Assembly (NCBI GenBank): GCA_046292765.1
Contig: JBKBQA010000001.1
Location: 744,001 to 808,000 of the forward strand
Length of the DNA stretch: 64,000 nt
Direction: 5' to 3'
Source: PGZG01 sp046292765
Lineage (GTDB): Bacteria; Pseudomonadota; Gammaproteobacteria; Pseudomonadales; Alcanivoracaceae
In this document: positions 8,368-17,904 of the stretch, piece by piece
Position numbering within the stretch: position 1 is the stretch's first letter
How the letters are laid out: each line of letters opens with the position of its first letter
Program-made: the position numbers and the translations under genes
The notes under the pieces: generated by a model
What the model was told of the DNA's origin: nothing
The model's input: only the letters and a program-made list of their open reading frames with translations
Databases searched by the model: none

Positions 8368-9214
8368 TCGTCAGCCATTCCGGGTGGTCGTGCTGGTGCT
8401 GGTCTGGGGCTGGCTGCTTGCGCTGGTGCTGGTGCCGAATCTGCTGGTGATCGGCGCCAGTGTCATGACCCGCGATCCGCTCGATTTTCTTTCATTGCCG
8501 CTGACGCTGGATAATTACCGGCGACTGATGGATCCGCTCTATGTGCAGGTATTCCTGCGTTCGCTGTATATGGCATCGGTCACTACGCTGGTGTGTCTGC
8601 TGATTGGCTACCCGTTTGCCTGGGCATTGTCACGGGTAAATAAGCGTTGGCAAACGGTGCTGATGTTTCTCCTGATCGTGCCATTCTGGACCAACTCGCT
8701 GGTGCGCACCTATGCGGTAAAGCTGTTACTGGCCAGCAATGGCCTGATTAACAGCTGGCTGCAGACACTGGGTCTGATTGATCAGCCGCTGACACTGCTC
8801 TACACCGAGGGTGCGGTCATCGTAGGTCTGGTCTATCTGTTGCTGCCATTCATGATTCTGCCGCTCTATGCGGTGTTTGAGGATCTGCGCCGTGATCTGC
8901 TGTTGGTGTCCCATGATCTGGGGGCAGGGCGAATGGCCACCTTCTTCCATGTTGTGCTGCCTCTGACCCTGCCCGGGGTGATCGCCGGGGTGCTGCTGGT
9001 GCTGTTGCCGGCCATGGGCATGTTCTATGTTGCCGATGTGCTTGGCGGCGCCAGAAATCTGCTGGTGGGCAACGTCATCAAGAACCAGTTTCTTGATGCT
9101 CGGGATTGGCCATTTGGTGCAGCGGCCAGTGTGTTGTTGACGGTGGCCATGGCGGTATTGCTGCTCGCCCACCGGCTCAGTCGGCGCCGGATGGCAGAGG
9201 AGCTAAGGTCATGA
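8351..9214 (+). CDS. potB: PotB-like permease
   Basis: This 287-residue inner-membrane protein has six predicted helices and the EAA loop (LVSHDLGAGRMATFFHVVLPLTLPG, core DLGAG...LPLTLPG, about residues 192-216) that contacts the ATPase. The ATG at 8351 overlaps the potA end by 17 bases and has GGAG upstream; the longer reading from 8312 starts inside potA without a ribosome site. It forms the channel with PotC. Confidence 0.92.
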   Translation: MSILASRQPFRVVVLVLVWGWLLALVLVPNLLVIGASVMTRDPLDFLSLPLTLDNYRRLMDPLYVQVFLRSLYMASVTTLVCLLIGYPFAWALSRVNKRWQTVLMFLLIVPFWTNSLVRTYAVKLLLASNGLINSWLQTLGLIDQPLTLLYTEGAVIVGLVYLLLPFMILPLYAVFEDLRRDLLLVSHDLGAGRMATFFHVVLPLTLPGVIAGVLLVLLPAMGMFYVADVLGGARNLLVGNVIKNQFLDARDWPFGAAASVLLTVAMAVLLLAHRLSRRRMAEELRS

Positions 9215-9981
9215 GTCGCTGGCTTCCTCGGCTTTACCTGACGTTGGTGTATGCGCTGCTGTACCTGCCGATTCTGGTACTGGTGGTGTACTCGTTTAAT
9301 GATTCACGCACTGCCTACCGCTGGGGCGGCTGGAGCCTGCGTTGGTACGACGCCCTGTTCAGCAATCATGCTCTGGTTCAGGCGATGTGGAATTCACTAT
9401 GGCTGGCACTGGCGGCCGCGACGCTGTCGACCCTGATTGGTGCCCTGACGGCACTGGCCCTGCATCGTTACCGTTTCCGTGGCAAGCGGGCGCTGCGCGG
9501 GATGCTGTTTGTGGTGATGATGTCGCCCGAGATTGTGCTGGCCATTTCACTGTTGGCGTTGTTTCTGCTTGTCGGCCTCAAGCTTGGTTTTGTGTCCCTA
9601 TTGCTGGCCCATGTGACCTTTGGCCTGCCTTTTGTGGTGATTACGGTGTTGGCCCGTTTGAGCGGTTTTGACGAGCGCCTGCCGGAGGCGGCGAGAGATC
9701 TCGGTGCGACCGAGTTCACCATGGTGCGCACCGTTTTGGTGCCCGCTATGATGCCGGCGCTGCTGGCCGGCTGGTTGCTTGGATTTACCCTGTCGCTGGA
9801 CGATGTGGTGGTGAGTACCTTTGTCAGCGGCCCGAGCTATGAGATATTGCCACTACGCATCTACTCGATGGTGCGTGTCGGGCTGAAGCCGGAGGTCAAT
9901 GCCCTGGGGACACTGCTGCTGGTGTTCTCGCTGGCCATGCTGATGCTGTCGCAACTGATACTGATGAGGAGCAAGCGATGA
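9211..9981 (+). CDS. potC: PotC-like permease
   Basis: A 256-residue partner permease with an N-terminal helix and the typical early motif VVYSFNDSRTAYRWGGWSLRWY, which is conserved in PotC/PotI. An EAA loop AARDLGATEFTMVRTVLVPAMMPA lies near residues 160-185 (core DLGAT). Start and stop are coupled by ATGA overlaps to potB and potD. The long reading from 9106 is out of character because it would overlap potB by about 100 bases. Confidence 0.92.
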   Translation: MSRWLPRLYLTLVYALLYLPILVLVVYSFNDSRTAYRWGGWSLRWYDALFSNHALVQAMWNSLWLALAAATLSTLIGALTALALHRYRFRGKRALRGMLFVVMMSPEIVLAISLLALFLLVGLKLGFVSLLLAHVTFGLPFVVITVLARLSGFDERLPEAARDLGATEFTMVRTVLVPAMMPALLAGWLLGFTLSLDDVVVSTFVSGPSYEILPLRIYSMVRVGLKPEVNALGTLLLVFSLAMLMLSQLILMRSKR

Positions 9982-11015
9982 AGAGAGTTGCACTCGCCGC
10001 CATGCTGGCACTGGCTGTTGCCGGTTGCAGCAAGAAAGATCAGGAAGTACTGAGCCTGTATAACTGGTCGGAGTACATGCCGCAGGAAGTACTGGATCTG
10101 TTCACCGAAGAAACCGGCATCAAGGTGGTTTACACCACCTATGACAGTAACGAGGCCCTGTATGCCCGGTTGCGTCTGCTCGATAGCAGCAGCCAGTACG
10201 ATCTGGCGGTGCCGTCAACCTACTACGTCAACAAGATGCGTAATGAAGGTCTGCTGGCGCCGATTGATCGCAGCAAGCTCACCGGTTTCGACAATCTGGA
10301 CCCGACGCTGATCAATCTGGATATTGATCCCGATAATACCTACAGCGTGCCCTACCTTTGGGGCACCACCGGTCTTGCCGTGAATGCGGAGGTGATTGAT
10401 CCGGAGACCGTCACAGGCTGGGCGGATCTTTGGCGGGATGAGTTCAAGGGGCGGGTAATGCTGACGAACGATGTCCGTGAGGTATTCCATGTCGGTTTGC
10501 ACATTCTGGGTTTCTCCGGCAACAGCACCAACCCGGAGGAAATCGAGGCAGCCTACGTCAAGCTGGTGGAGTTGATGCCGTCGGTACGCACCTTCAACTC
10601 GGACGCGCCGCGCATGCCGTATCTGGAAGGTGAAACGGACATTGGCATGATCTGGAACGGTGAAGCAGTGATGGGGCAGGAAGATCTCGAATCGCTGACC
10701 TATATCTATCCGCAAGACGGCGCAATTGTCTGGCTCGACAGCTTTGTGATTCCGAAGAATGCCAGGAACGTGGAGGCCGCACACAAATTTATCGACTTCA
10801 TGCTCCGTCCGGAGATTGCCGCTCAGGTCAGTGCCGAGATTGGCTACGCGACACCGAATCTGCCGGCGCGGCAGCTGCTCGATGAGGAGATTGCCAGTGA
10901 TCGCACCATCTACCCGACCCCGGAGGACCTCGTTAACGCCGAGTTCCAGGAGGACGTCGGGGAAGCGTTGCTGGTCTACCAGAGGTTCTGGGAGATGTTG
11001 AAAGCCGGTCGCTAG
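9978..11015 (+). CDS. potD: PotD/PotF-like polyamine-binding lipoprotein
   Basis: This 345-residue substrate-binding protein has a lipoprotein signal ending AVAGC (C17), so it is anchored in the membrane instead of being free in the periplasm as in E. coli. The family motif LYNWSEYMPQEVLDLF follows immediately; further hallmarks are YDLAVPSTYYVNKM, VPYLWGTTGLAVN and ETDIGMIWNGEA. It should deliver putrescine or spermidine to PotBC. The start overlaps potC by four bases and a strong terminator follows 34 bases after the stop. Confidence 0.92.
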   Translation: MKRVALAAMLALAVAGCSKKDQEVLSLYNWSEYMPQEVLDLFTEETGIKVVYTTYDSNEALYARLRLLDSSSQYDLAVPSTYYVNKMRNEGLLAPIDRSKLTGFDNLDPTLINLDIDPDNTYSVPYLWGTTGLAVNAEVIDPETVTGWADLWRDEFKGRVMLTNDVREVFHVGLHILGFSGNSTNPEEIEAAYVKLVELMPSVRTFNSDAPRMPYLEGETDIGMIWNGEAVMGQEDLESLTYIYPQDGAIVWLDSFVIPKNARNVEAAHKFIDFMLRPEIAAQVSAEIGYATPNLPARQLLDEEIASDRTIYPTPEDLVNAEFQEDVGEALLVYQRFWEMLKAGR

Positions 11016-11048
11016 GCGCGTCTGCCGTATTGGTCACGCGACATTCAC

Positions 11049-11074
11049 AGGGGCGCCACTCGGCGCCCCTTTTC
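11049..11074 (+). terminator. Intrinsic terminator of the pot operon
   Basis: A perfect 9-bp GC-rich stem AGGGGCGCC/GGCGCCCCT with a 4-base loop, followed by a short T-run (TTTT). Confidence 0.88.
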
Positions 11075-11144
11075 TATCCGGGTCACACACCGTTGACGTG
11101 ATGCAGGTCACAGTGGCGGGCATCTTAGCTGTGAGTCTTGCCCG

Positions 11145-13349
11145 ATGGCACCAATATCTCCAATGATCCTGAACGTCAGGCTCATGCTGGCACTTGTGCT
11201 GACACTGCTGATGGCGGCCGAGGTGTCACGGTTGCTGTCCGTCGATGTATCCAACATGTCTGCCATCTGGCCGCCCCTCGGCATCGCCATCGGTGCGGCC
11301 TTGATCATGGGCGCACCTGCATTGTGGCTCTATGCAAGCTCGTTGGCGATATGGATGGTATGGCGTGATTATAGCGCCGGCATTATCGCGGTGGTGCTGC
11401 TGGAGCAGAGTGTTCAAGGTGGTCTGGCGGTCTTTTTGCTGCGTCGACATCTGAAGCGAGTAGAGCTGCTGGATAATCTGCGCGACACCCTGCGCTTCTA
11501 TTTTTGGGGCGCATTGGTGGCATTGTTGCCGGGTTCCCTGCTCACCACCGGGGTGTTGTATCACCAAGGTCTGTTCGCCGAGTTCCGTTTTATCGATGTC
11601 TGGCTGGTGTACTGGTTGTCAGAGGCGCTCGGAGTAATGTTGTTCGCGCCGCTGGCGGCGCAGCTGGTGTGGTCGGCGAGGCAGGCCAGATCAGTGCCGG
11701 TGCCGTCAAAGCGTACGGTCATCTTTGCTGTGATGCTGCTGGGTTTGATTAGCCTTTCCGTTGCCGCTTTGTTGAACGGCCTCGCCGAGTATGGCAAGGC
11801 TTTGACCTATCTCTATTTTCCACTGCTGGCCTGGGCTGCCATGAGCGGCCAGCGCTGGCTGTCACTGGTTGCTGTGCCCACCGTGGCACTGGTCGTGCTC
11901 GCTTATGTAGTGGTCAGTATTCCTCTGCTGGGCCAGCCAGCAGGGTTTCTGCTGGTCGAAGCCGTGCTGGTGATCTTCATGATGACACTGATGTCGCAGT
12001 TGGTGCAGGCGGTGAGCCGGGAGCGGGCGGCGCTGTCTCATGAATTTCGGGAGCAATCCCGGCGTGATCTCCACACCGGCCTGCTTAACGATCGCGGTTT
12101 GCTGGATGCGCTTCGCTTGGCCAGAGAGGAACATCCCCGCCACTTCCATCTTGTTGGCGTGCTCTCACTGCAAAATTTTGCTGATGCACTGGACTTGCTC
12201 GAAATGGACTTTTCCCAGGCGCTGGAACGCCATGTGGGCGCGCGTCTGGCGGCGGCCTTGAATAATGCGCCGGTTGCCAGAATCGGGGCGGGTAACCTCG
12301 GATTCTGCTGGCATGGTGAGGATGATGCCGAGGCAATGGCTGCCCTGAAGCAGCTTTGTCGCAGCCTGCATGGACACGACTATATCCGGGGTGAGTCGAT
12401 ATATGTGTTGAGCGTCGCTGTCGGCGTGGTGTCGCTGCGGCACCATGAGTCTGATGAGGTGGCGCTCTCGGCGGCAGGGCAAGCGGCCCGGCAGGCAGCC
12501 CGGCAAACGGATCTGCCGCTGCTCCGCTGCCAGCTTGATGACGAGCTGATCACGTCTCGCCAGCATAAGCTGGCGGTGCTTGAGGAGGTCAAGGCGGCTC
12601 TGCGCGATGGTCGCTTTGTACTGGTCGGGCAGGAAATCCGTGCAGCAAGCGGCGCGAAAGGGAAACCCTGGTATGAAGTGCTGGTGCGCATGCAGGGACA
12701 TGGAGGTGAATTGCTGTCGCCGGGCTATTTTCTGCCGATTGCGCAGGACTACGGGCTGATGGGCCAGCTTGATCGCTGGGTCGTGGAGCATGTCTTTATC
12801 TGGCTAAATCAGCAGCAGAGCATAGCTGATCGCATCGGCAAGCTGGCCATTAATCTGTCGGGCGATGTACTCACAGATCCGGACTTCCCGATCTGGGTAA
12901 CATCTCTGATGCGGCGCTATCCGGTCCCGACCGGATTGATCGGGTTCGAGGTTACCGAGAGCCAGCACATCACCGACTGGTCCGCAGCCCGGGCTTTGCT
13001 GACCCGACTGCGTGATCTGGGCTTCTCGATTTCGCTGGATGATTTTGGCACCGGCCTCGCCACCTTCGACTATCTCACCAGCTTCCCCTTCGATGTGCTG
13101 AAAATTGATGGTCGTTTTATCAGGGGCATCGATAGCGACCCGGTGAATCAGGCCATCGTCTCTTCGATTACCCAGGTGGCGCGGACCATGGGCTTGAGAA
13201 CCGTTGCAGAGTATGTCGAAACGCCGAGCATTGCAGCGACCGCAACTCGCCTCGGTGTGGACTATCTGCAGGGCTACGGAGTGGCAAAGCCGATGTCACT
13301 GCTGGAGATTGGCAGGCAGGTTCTTGAGCAGGAACCTGCCTGCGTTTGA
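11145..13349 (+). CDS. MASE1-GGDEF(degenerate)-EAL membrane c-di-GMP protein
   Basis: This 734-residue protein has an N-terminal MASE1-like sensor of about eight membrane helices (residues 10-285), then a GGDEF-fold domain (about 310-450) and an EAL domain (about 475-730). The GGDEF motif is replaced by RIGAGNLGF, so cyclase activity is unlikely. The EAL domain keeps most catalytic signatures: EVLVR for the ExLxR motif, NLSGDVL, FEVTES, LDDFGTG, LKIDGRFI, TVAEYVET and QGYGVAKP. It is probably a c-di-GMP phosphodiesterase. No good ribosome site is visible for the ATG at 11145 or the in-frame ATG at 11163, so the start is uncertain. It stands alone after the pot terminator. Confidence 0.88.
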   Translation: MAPISPMILNVRLMLALVLTLLMAAEVSRLLSVDVSNMSAIWPPLGIAIGAALIMGAPALWLYASSLAIWMVWRDYSAGIIAVVLLEQSVQGGLAVFLLRRHLKRVELLDNLRDTLRFYFWGALVALLPGSLLTTGVLYHQGLFAEFRFIDVWLVYWLSEALGVMLFAPLAAQLVWSARQARSVPVPSKRTVIFAVMLLGLISLSVAALLNGLAEYGKALTYLYFPLLAWAAMSGQRWLSLVAVPTVALVVLAYVVVSIPLLGQPAGFLLVEAVLVIFMMTLMSQLVQAVSRERAALSHEFREQSRRDLHTGLLNDRGLLDALRLAREEHPRHFHLVGVLSLQNFADALDLLEMDFSQALERHVGARLAAALNNAPVARIGAGNLGFCWHGEDDAEAMAALKQLCRSLHGHDYIRGESIYVLSVAVGVVSLRHHESDEVALSAAGQAARQAARQTDLPLLRCQLDDELITSRQHKLAVLEEVKAALRDGRFVLVGQEIRAASGAKGKPWYEVLVRMQGHGGELLSPGYFLPIAQDYGLMGQLDRWVVEHVFIWLNQQQSIADRIGKLAINLSGDVLTDPDFPIWVTSLMRRYPVPTGLIGFEVTESQHITDWSAARALLTRLRDLGFSISLDDFGTGLATFDYLTSFPFDVLKIDGRFIRGIDSDPVNQAIVSSITQVARTMGLRTVAEYVETPSIAATATRLGVDYLQGYGVAKPMSLLEIGRQVLEQEPACV
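13312..13347 (+). terminator. Terminator hairpin inside the 3' end of the EAL gene
   Basis: A perfect 12-bp stem GCAGGCAGGTTC/GAACCTGCCTGC with an 8-base loop is followed by GTTT. It lies wholly within the last codons of the EAL gene (encoding RQVLEQEPAC), with the stop codon at its foot, and also faces the converging liv operon. Confidence 0.7.
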
Positions 13350-13356
13350 TGGCGCG

Positions 13357-14523
13357 TTAGTGCTGATGGACCACCGTCAGTGGCACCCAGATGCCATTCT
13401 CAACCCGCGAGATATGAATGCCGCTGACGGCCTCATGATTATCTTCAGTCATCTGCACATGCACACCCGTCACCGGCTCGAAAAAATCCAGTGATTCCAT
13501 GGCAGCGAGCAAGCCATCGACGGTAAGGTCACGGCCGGCCGTTTCAAGCGCTCGGACAAAAATATCGGCGCCCACATGCCCAAGTACTGCTCCGCTACTG
13601 GGGAACTCGCCGGTGGCTTTCTGGTAGCGATCGATCCACGCGGCGGTTTCGGCGTTGTCTTTGCGGGTGTGGATATCCTGCCAGGCCGAGACGCCGTAAA
13701 GGCCCTCGGTGGCATTGCCCGGTGCCGCTGCTACGGCGGAGTGGAAGCCGGCTTGAGAAACAATGAACTTGACGTCGTTCCAGCCCATATCACGGGCGGC
13801 GGCGGTGACCGAGATGATCGGCCGCACTGCCAGTGCTACGGCCACGAGCTGGCAGTTAGCGGCGCGCAATCGCGACAGGGCGCCGGTGAAATCGCCTTCG
13901 TCCGGGCGGTGCGATGTGGTTTCCTTAAGCGTCAGCGTGTCGCTGTTGGCGGCGGCATCGATCACCGCCTGATTCACTTCCTGACCGAAGTCGGAGGGGA
14001 TGTACATTACGCACAGGTTCTCGATCTGGTACTGATCGGCCATCCAGTTGATGCCTTCCAGTACGCTGTCGTAATAGCTTGGGCCGAAGACAAAGCGGCG
14101 GGAGAAGTCGCCTTCCGTTTGCATCTGCGCAGACAGGGCCAGCGGCAGGATGCTGGGCACATTGTTGCGATCCATCACCGGGAAGGCGGCCAGGTTCTGT
14201 GGTGTGCCGAGGCTCATTACCATGGCAAAGATATTGTCGCGGCTTACCAGCTTGTTGGTGGCCTGCGCGGCGCGCGGCACCTGATAGGCGTGGTCTTCGA
14301 CGATATATCGAATGGTGCGCCCGTGGACACCGCCGTTGCGATTGACCTCATCGAAATAGAGATTGGCGGCCCGTACGGCGGGCGTGGAGAAAGCGGCAAA
14401 CACCCCGGACAGATCGTGGATGCCACCAATAATTACCTCCGTGTCGGTAACGCCTCGGATCTCAGGTTTGTCAGCGCAACCAACGGTCAGTGCTGCCAAT
14501 GCAGCGAGCCAGATCTTTTTCAC
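13357..14523 (-). CDS. LivK-like substrate-binding lipoprotein
   Basis: This 388-residue periplasmic-binding-protein type 1 (branched-chain amino acid class) has a lipoprotein signal ending TVGC (C16). It shows the family opening TEVIIGGIHDLSGVFAAF, then NRNGGVHGRTIRYIVED, IPSDFGQ and GHVGADIFVRALE. It is last in the six-gene minus-strand operon, 14 bases after the acyl-CoA synthetase. Because an acyl-CoA synthetase is in the operon, the ligand may be a carboxylic acid and not an amino acid; that is inference. Confidence 0.88.
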   Translation of the reverse strand: MKKIWLAALAALTVGCADKPEIRGVTDTEVIIGGIHDLSGVFAAFSTPAVRAANLYFDEVNRNGGVHGRTIRYIVEDHAYQVPRAAQATNKLVSRDNIFAMVMSLGTPQNLAAFPVMDRNNVPSILPLALSAQMQTEGDFSRRFVFGPSYYDSVLEGINWMADQYQIENLCVMYIPSDFGQEVNQAVIDAAANSDTLTLKETTSHRPDEGDFTGALSRLRAANCQLVAVALAVRPIISVTAAARDMGWNDVKFIVSQAGFHSAVAAAPGNATEGLYGVSAWQDIHTRKDNAETAAWIDRYQKATGEFPSSGAVLGHVGADIFVRALETAGRDLTVDGLLAAMESLDFFEPVTGVHVQMTEDNHEAVSGIHISRVENGIWVPLTVVHQH

Positions 14524-14537
14524 CGTTCTCTCCTTGT

Positions 14538-16343
14538 TCAGTACATGGAATCAATCAGTGGCTTGTGCTTCTTCTCGACGAAGGAGCGCTTCAGCTTCAT
14601 GGTCGCGGTCAGTTCGTCGTCCTCGGCGGTCAGCAGTACGTCGATCAGGCGGAAGTACTTGATCTGTTCTACCTGAGCAAACGACTTGTTCACGTCCTCG
14701 ACGATGTCGCCAATCAGTTCCAGCACCTCGGCAGCCCGGCACAGTGAGGCAAAGTCCGAGAAATGCACTTGGGCGTCCTGAGCGAATTTCTCGACATTGT
14801 CCTGATCAATCATGATCAGGCAGGTGAGATACTTGCGCTGATCGCCGATCACCACGGCATCGGAAATAAAGGGTGAGAACTTGAGTTTGCTCTCAATCTC
14901 CGCCGGGGTAATGTTCTTGCCGCCGGCGGTGATGATGATGTCCTTGATCCGCCCGGTAATGGTCAGCAGGCCGTCTTCCAGCATGCCCATATCGCCGGTG
15001 TGCAGCCAGCCGTCGCGAATGTCCTCGGCGGTCTTTTCCGGTTTTTTCCAGTAACCGGCGAAAACGTGACCGCCGCGTACTACAATCTCGCCGCGCTCGG
15101 CAATCCGCACATCAGTACCTGGCAAAATATGACCCACGGTGCCGATGCGTTGCTGGTTCGAGGTGTTGATTGAAATCACCCCGGTGCTTTCGGTCATGCC
15201 GTAGCCTTCGTAGAGCGGCACGCCGATGGCGTGGAACCAGCGAATCAGGTCCGGAGATATTGGCGCGGCACCGGTGGTGGCACGGCGAATGCGGCCCATG
15301 CCGATCATGTTGCGCAGGTTGCGCAGCACCAGCAGGTCCCAGAGACGGTAGCGCAGGCGTTGTGCCAGAGAGGGGGCGGCCGTGTTGTGGATGGCGTTTC
15401 CCGATGCCACTGCCTGATCAAATGCCCAGCGCCCGAACCCGGTGGCGTCGGTGCGCATGTTCATCAGGCTGCTGTAGATTTTCTCCCACAGTCGCGGCAC
15501 GGCGGTGAAGGTGTGCGGTGAGACTTCACGCAGGTTGTCGAAGACGGTTTCCGGGCTTTCGGCAAAGTTCACTGTGCAGCCCTTGTAGGTGGGCATTTCC
15601 ACCGAGACCAGACGCTCCAGAATATGACACAGCGGCAGGAAGCAGAGCTGCTCGTCACTGTCGAATGCCTCCAGCATATTTTCGCCGGCCTTGAGCTGGA
15701 ACAGGATATTGCGGTGGCTGATCATGGCGCCCTTGGGCGCACCGGTAGTGCCGGAGGTGTAGATCAGCATGCGGATTTCATCTGGCTGGCTCGCCGCGAT
15801 GCTGGCGGCGTAGCGCTCTTCCGCGTCGGCGATGGACTCACCGAGAGCGATCAGTTCATCGAAAAACATCACCATCGGATCGCTGAAGTTGCGTAGCCCC
15901 TTGCGATCGTAAACGATGACTTTTTTCAATGTTGGCACCTGATCGCGTATGGTCAGGTACTTGTCCAGCTGCTCATCATTCTCGACAAAAAGGAAGGCCG
16001 AGCCACTGTCATTGATCAGGTAGGCAAGCTGTTCGGCGCTATCGGTGGTGTAGACACCGTTGCTGATGCCGCCGGCGCCGACGATGCCCATGTCGCAGTA
16101 CAGCCATTCCTTGTTGTCTTCGCTGAGGATCGATACCGGTTGGCCCCGTTGCAGGCCGAGCTGCATCAAAGCAACGCCAATGGCGCGGGCGCTGTGATAA
16201 TAGTCCTGCCAGCTAAAACTCTGCCAGATACCCAGATCCTTTTCCCGGTGGGCGATGCGATCGCCGCGCTCCAGGCACTTCTTGCGCCAGAGCTTGACGA
16301 CGGTATCGCAGCCTTCGATATGCATTGCGGTCTCGTTCATCAT
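14538..16343 (-). CDS. Long-chain acyl-CoA synthetase-type AMP-forming ligase
   Basis: This 601-residue ANL-superfamily enzyme activates a carboxylate with ATP and joins it to CoA. It has the P-loop YTSGTTGAPKG (195-205), the YGMTES motif (381-386), GWLHTGDMG and the hinge GRIKDIIITAGGKNI near residues 450-465. The length and LPLCHILER segment match the FadD15/long-chain group. The start ATG overlaps the livF stop by one base. Being embedded in a Liv-type ABC operon suggests that the imported compound is activated to a CoA thioester on entry. Confidence 0.9.
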   Translation of the reverse strand: MMNETAMHIEGCDTVVKLWRKKCLERGDRIAHREKDLGIWQSFSWQDYYHSARAIGVALMQLGLQRGQPVSILSEDNKEWLYCDMGIVGAGGISNGVYTTDSAEQLAYLINDSGSAFLFVENDEQLDKYLTIRDQVPTLKKVIVYDRKGLRNFSDPMVMFFDELIALGESIADAEERYAASIAASQPDEIRMLIYTSGTTGAPKGAMISHRNILFQLKAGENMLEAFDSDEQLCFLPLCHILERLVSVEMPTYKGCTVNFAESPETVFDNLREVSPHTFTAVPRLWEKIYSSLMNMRTDATGFGRWAFDQAVASGNAIHNTAAPSLAQRLRYRLWDLLVLRNLRNMIGMGRIRRATTGAAPISPDLIRWFHAIGVPLYEGYGMTESTGVISINTSNQQRIGTVGHILPGTDVRIAERGEIVVRGGHVFAGYWKKPEKTAEDIRDGWLHTGDMGMLEDGLLTITGRIKDIIITAGGKNITPAEIESKLKFSPFISDAVVIGDQRKYLTCLIMIDQDNVEKFAQDAQVHFSDFASLCRAAEVLELIGDIVEDVNKSFAQVEQIKYFRLIDVLLTAEDDELTATMKLKRSFVEKKHKPLIDSMY

Positions 16344-17137
16344 CAGCGCCAGGTCTTCTTGCGTTTCCAGCGTTTGTCGGCCCGCGCGTCGCTATCCGGG
16401 TCAGCAGACTGGCCAAGATAGAACTCGCGGATGTCATCAGAGTTGAGCAGCTTTTCCGCCGAGCCGGCCATCACGATCCGGCCGGTTTCCAGCACATAGC
16501 CATAGTCGGCCGTCTTCAGGGCAACATGGGCGTTCTGTTCAACCAGCAAAATGGTGACGCCCTGCTCCTGATTCAGACGGCGAACAATGGTAAAAATTTC
16601 CTGCACAAGCAGCGGCGACAGCCCCAGCGAAGGTTCATCCAGCAGCATCAGCGAAGGGCGTGACATCAGGCCGCGGCCAATGGCCAGCATCTGCTGCTGA
16701 CCGCCGGACATGGTGCCGGCAGTCTGCTGGCGACGTTCGCGCAGGATCGGAAAGTACTCATAGACCATCTCGATATCGCGGCCGATCTCCGCCCGATCGC
16801 GACGGGTGTAGGCGCCCATCATCAGGTTCTCGGCGACGCTCAGAAACGGAAATACCTCGCGGCCTTCGGGCACATGAGCAATGCCGCGCTTGACCAGCAC
16901 ATCCGGCTCCAGCCCATCAATACGCTGGCCGCGAAACTGGATATTGCCCTTGTGCGGAGTCAGCGCCCCGGACACGGTTTTCATCAGCGTGGTTTTGCCG
17001 GCACCGTTGGCGCCAAGAATAGTGACGATGCTGCCTTCCGGCACCTCGATGGAGACCCCGCGCAACGCCATCACAGGACCGTAAAAGGTTTCCAGATTGC
17101 GGACATCCAGCAGCGCGCTCATGGCTCTTACCGTCAT
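16343..17137 (-). CDS. LivF-like ABC transporter ATPase
   Basis: A 264-residue ATPase of the LivF class with Walker A GANGAGKTT (about 38-46), signature MSGGQQQMLAIGR, Walker B LMLLDEPSLGLSP and the LivF-typical VPEGREVFPFLSVAENL. The C-terminus has a basic extension (RADKRWKRKKTWR) beyond the usual end. It overlaps livG by four bases (ATGA) and the ligase by one. Confidence 0.92.
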   Translation of the reverse strand: MTVRAMSALLDVRNLETFYGPVMALRGVSIEVPEGSIVTILGANGAGKTTLMKTVSGALTPHKGNIQFRGQRIDGLEPDVLVKRGIAHVPEGREVFPFLSVAENLMMGAYTRRDRAEIGRDIEMVYEYFPILRERRQQTAGTMSGGQQQMLAIGRGLMSRPSLMLLDEPSLGLSPLLVQEIFTIVRRLNQEQGVTILLVEQNAHVALKTADYGYVLETGRIVMAGSAEKLLNSDDIREFYLGQSADPDSDARADKRWKRKKTWR

Positions 17138-17904
17138 GACACGGCCTCCGTGCCCAGATAGGCTTCGATCACTTTCGGGTGGGCCTGCACTTCGGCGGCT
17201 GTGCCGAGCGCCAGCGGCTTGCCTTCCGCCACCGCCAGCACTCGATCAGAAACCCGTGACACGAGGCTCATGTCGTGTTCCACCATCAGCACACTCAGGC
17301 CCAGATCTTTCTGCATGTCCTCGATCCACCAGGCCATGTTCAGGGTTTCTTCCACGCTCAGACCGGAAGCCGGTTCATCAAGCAGAATCAGGCGCGGCTC
17401 GGAGGCCAGCGCACGGGCAATTTCCACCACCTTGCGCACGCCATAGGGCAGGCCGGCAATCAGTTTGTCGCGGTAGGCAGCCAGTTCGAGAAAATCGATC
17501 ACTTCCTCGACGATACGGCGGTGTTCGCGCTCACTGCGACGCACTTTCGGCAGGAACAACAAATCCTCCCACCAGTGGGTGCCGCGGCGCGAATGACGAC
17601 CAATTAGCAGGTTCTGCAACACGCTGGAGTGATCAAACAATTCGATATTCTGGAAGGTGCGGGCGATGCCCAGCTTCGCCACATCGTGTGCCGGGCGATG
17701 GGTAATGTCCTGGCCATCAAAAATAATGCGCCCGCTGCTGGCCTCATAGAGTCGGCTGATCAGGTTGAAGATGGTCGACTTGCCGGCGCCATTCGGGCCG
17801 ACAATGGTAAACACTTCGCCCGCCTCAACACTGAAACTCACCCCATCGACGGCCTTGACGCCGCCGAAAGCAATCGACAGATTCTCGACCTGCAACAGGC
17901 TCAT
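17134..17904 (-). CDS. LivG-like ABC transporter ATPase
   Basis: A 256-residue ATPase of the LivG class with Walker A GPNGAGKST, the LivG-type insertion around GIARTFQNIELFDHSSVLQNLLIG, an imperfect signature LPYGVRKVVEIARAL, Walker B LILLDEPASGLS and H-loop VEHDMSLV. The signature reads LPYG where LSYG is common, still compatible with function. It overlaps livM by four bases. Confidence 0.92.
   Translation of the reverse strand: MSLLQVENLSIAFGGVKAVDGVSFSVEAGEVFTIVGPNGAGKSTIFNLISRLYEASSGRIIFDGQDITHRPAHDVAKLGIARTFQNIELFDHSSVLQNLLIGRHSRRGTHWWEDLLFLPKVRRSEREHRRIVEEVIDFLELAAYRDKLIAGLPYGVRKVVEIARALASEPRLILLDEPASGLSVEETLNMAWWIEDMQKDLGLSVLMVEHDMSLVSRVSDRVLAVAEGKPLALGTAAEVQAHPKVIEAYLGTEAVS

Noticed and set aside
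9106..9210. Upstream extension of potC
   Set aside because: It would overlap potB by over 100 bases and lacks a ribosome site; the ATGA-coupled start at 9211 is normal for this operon.
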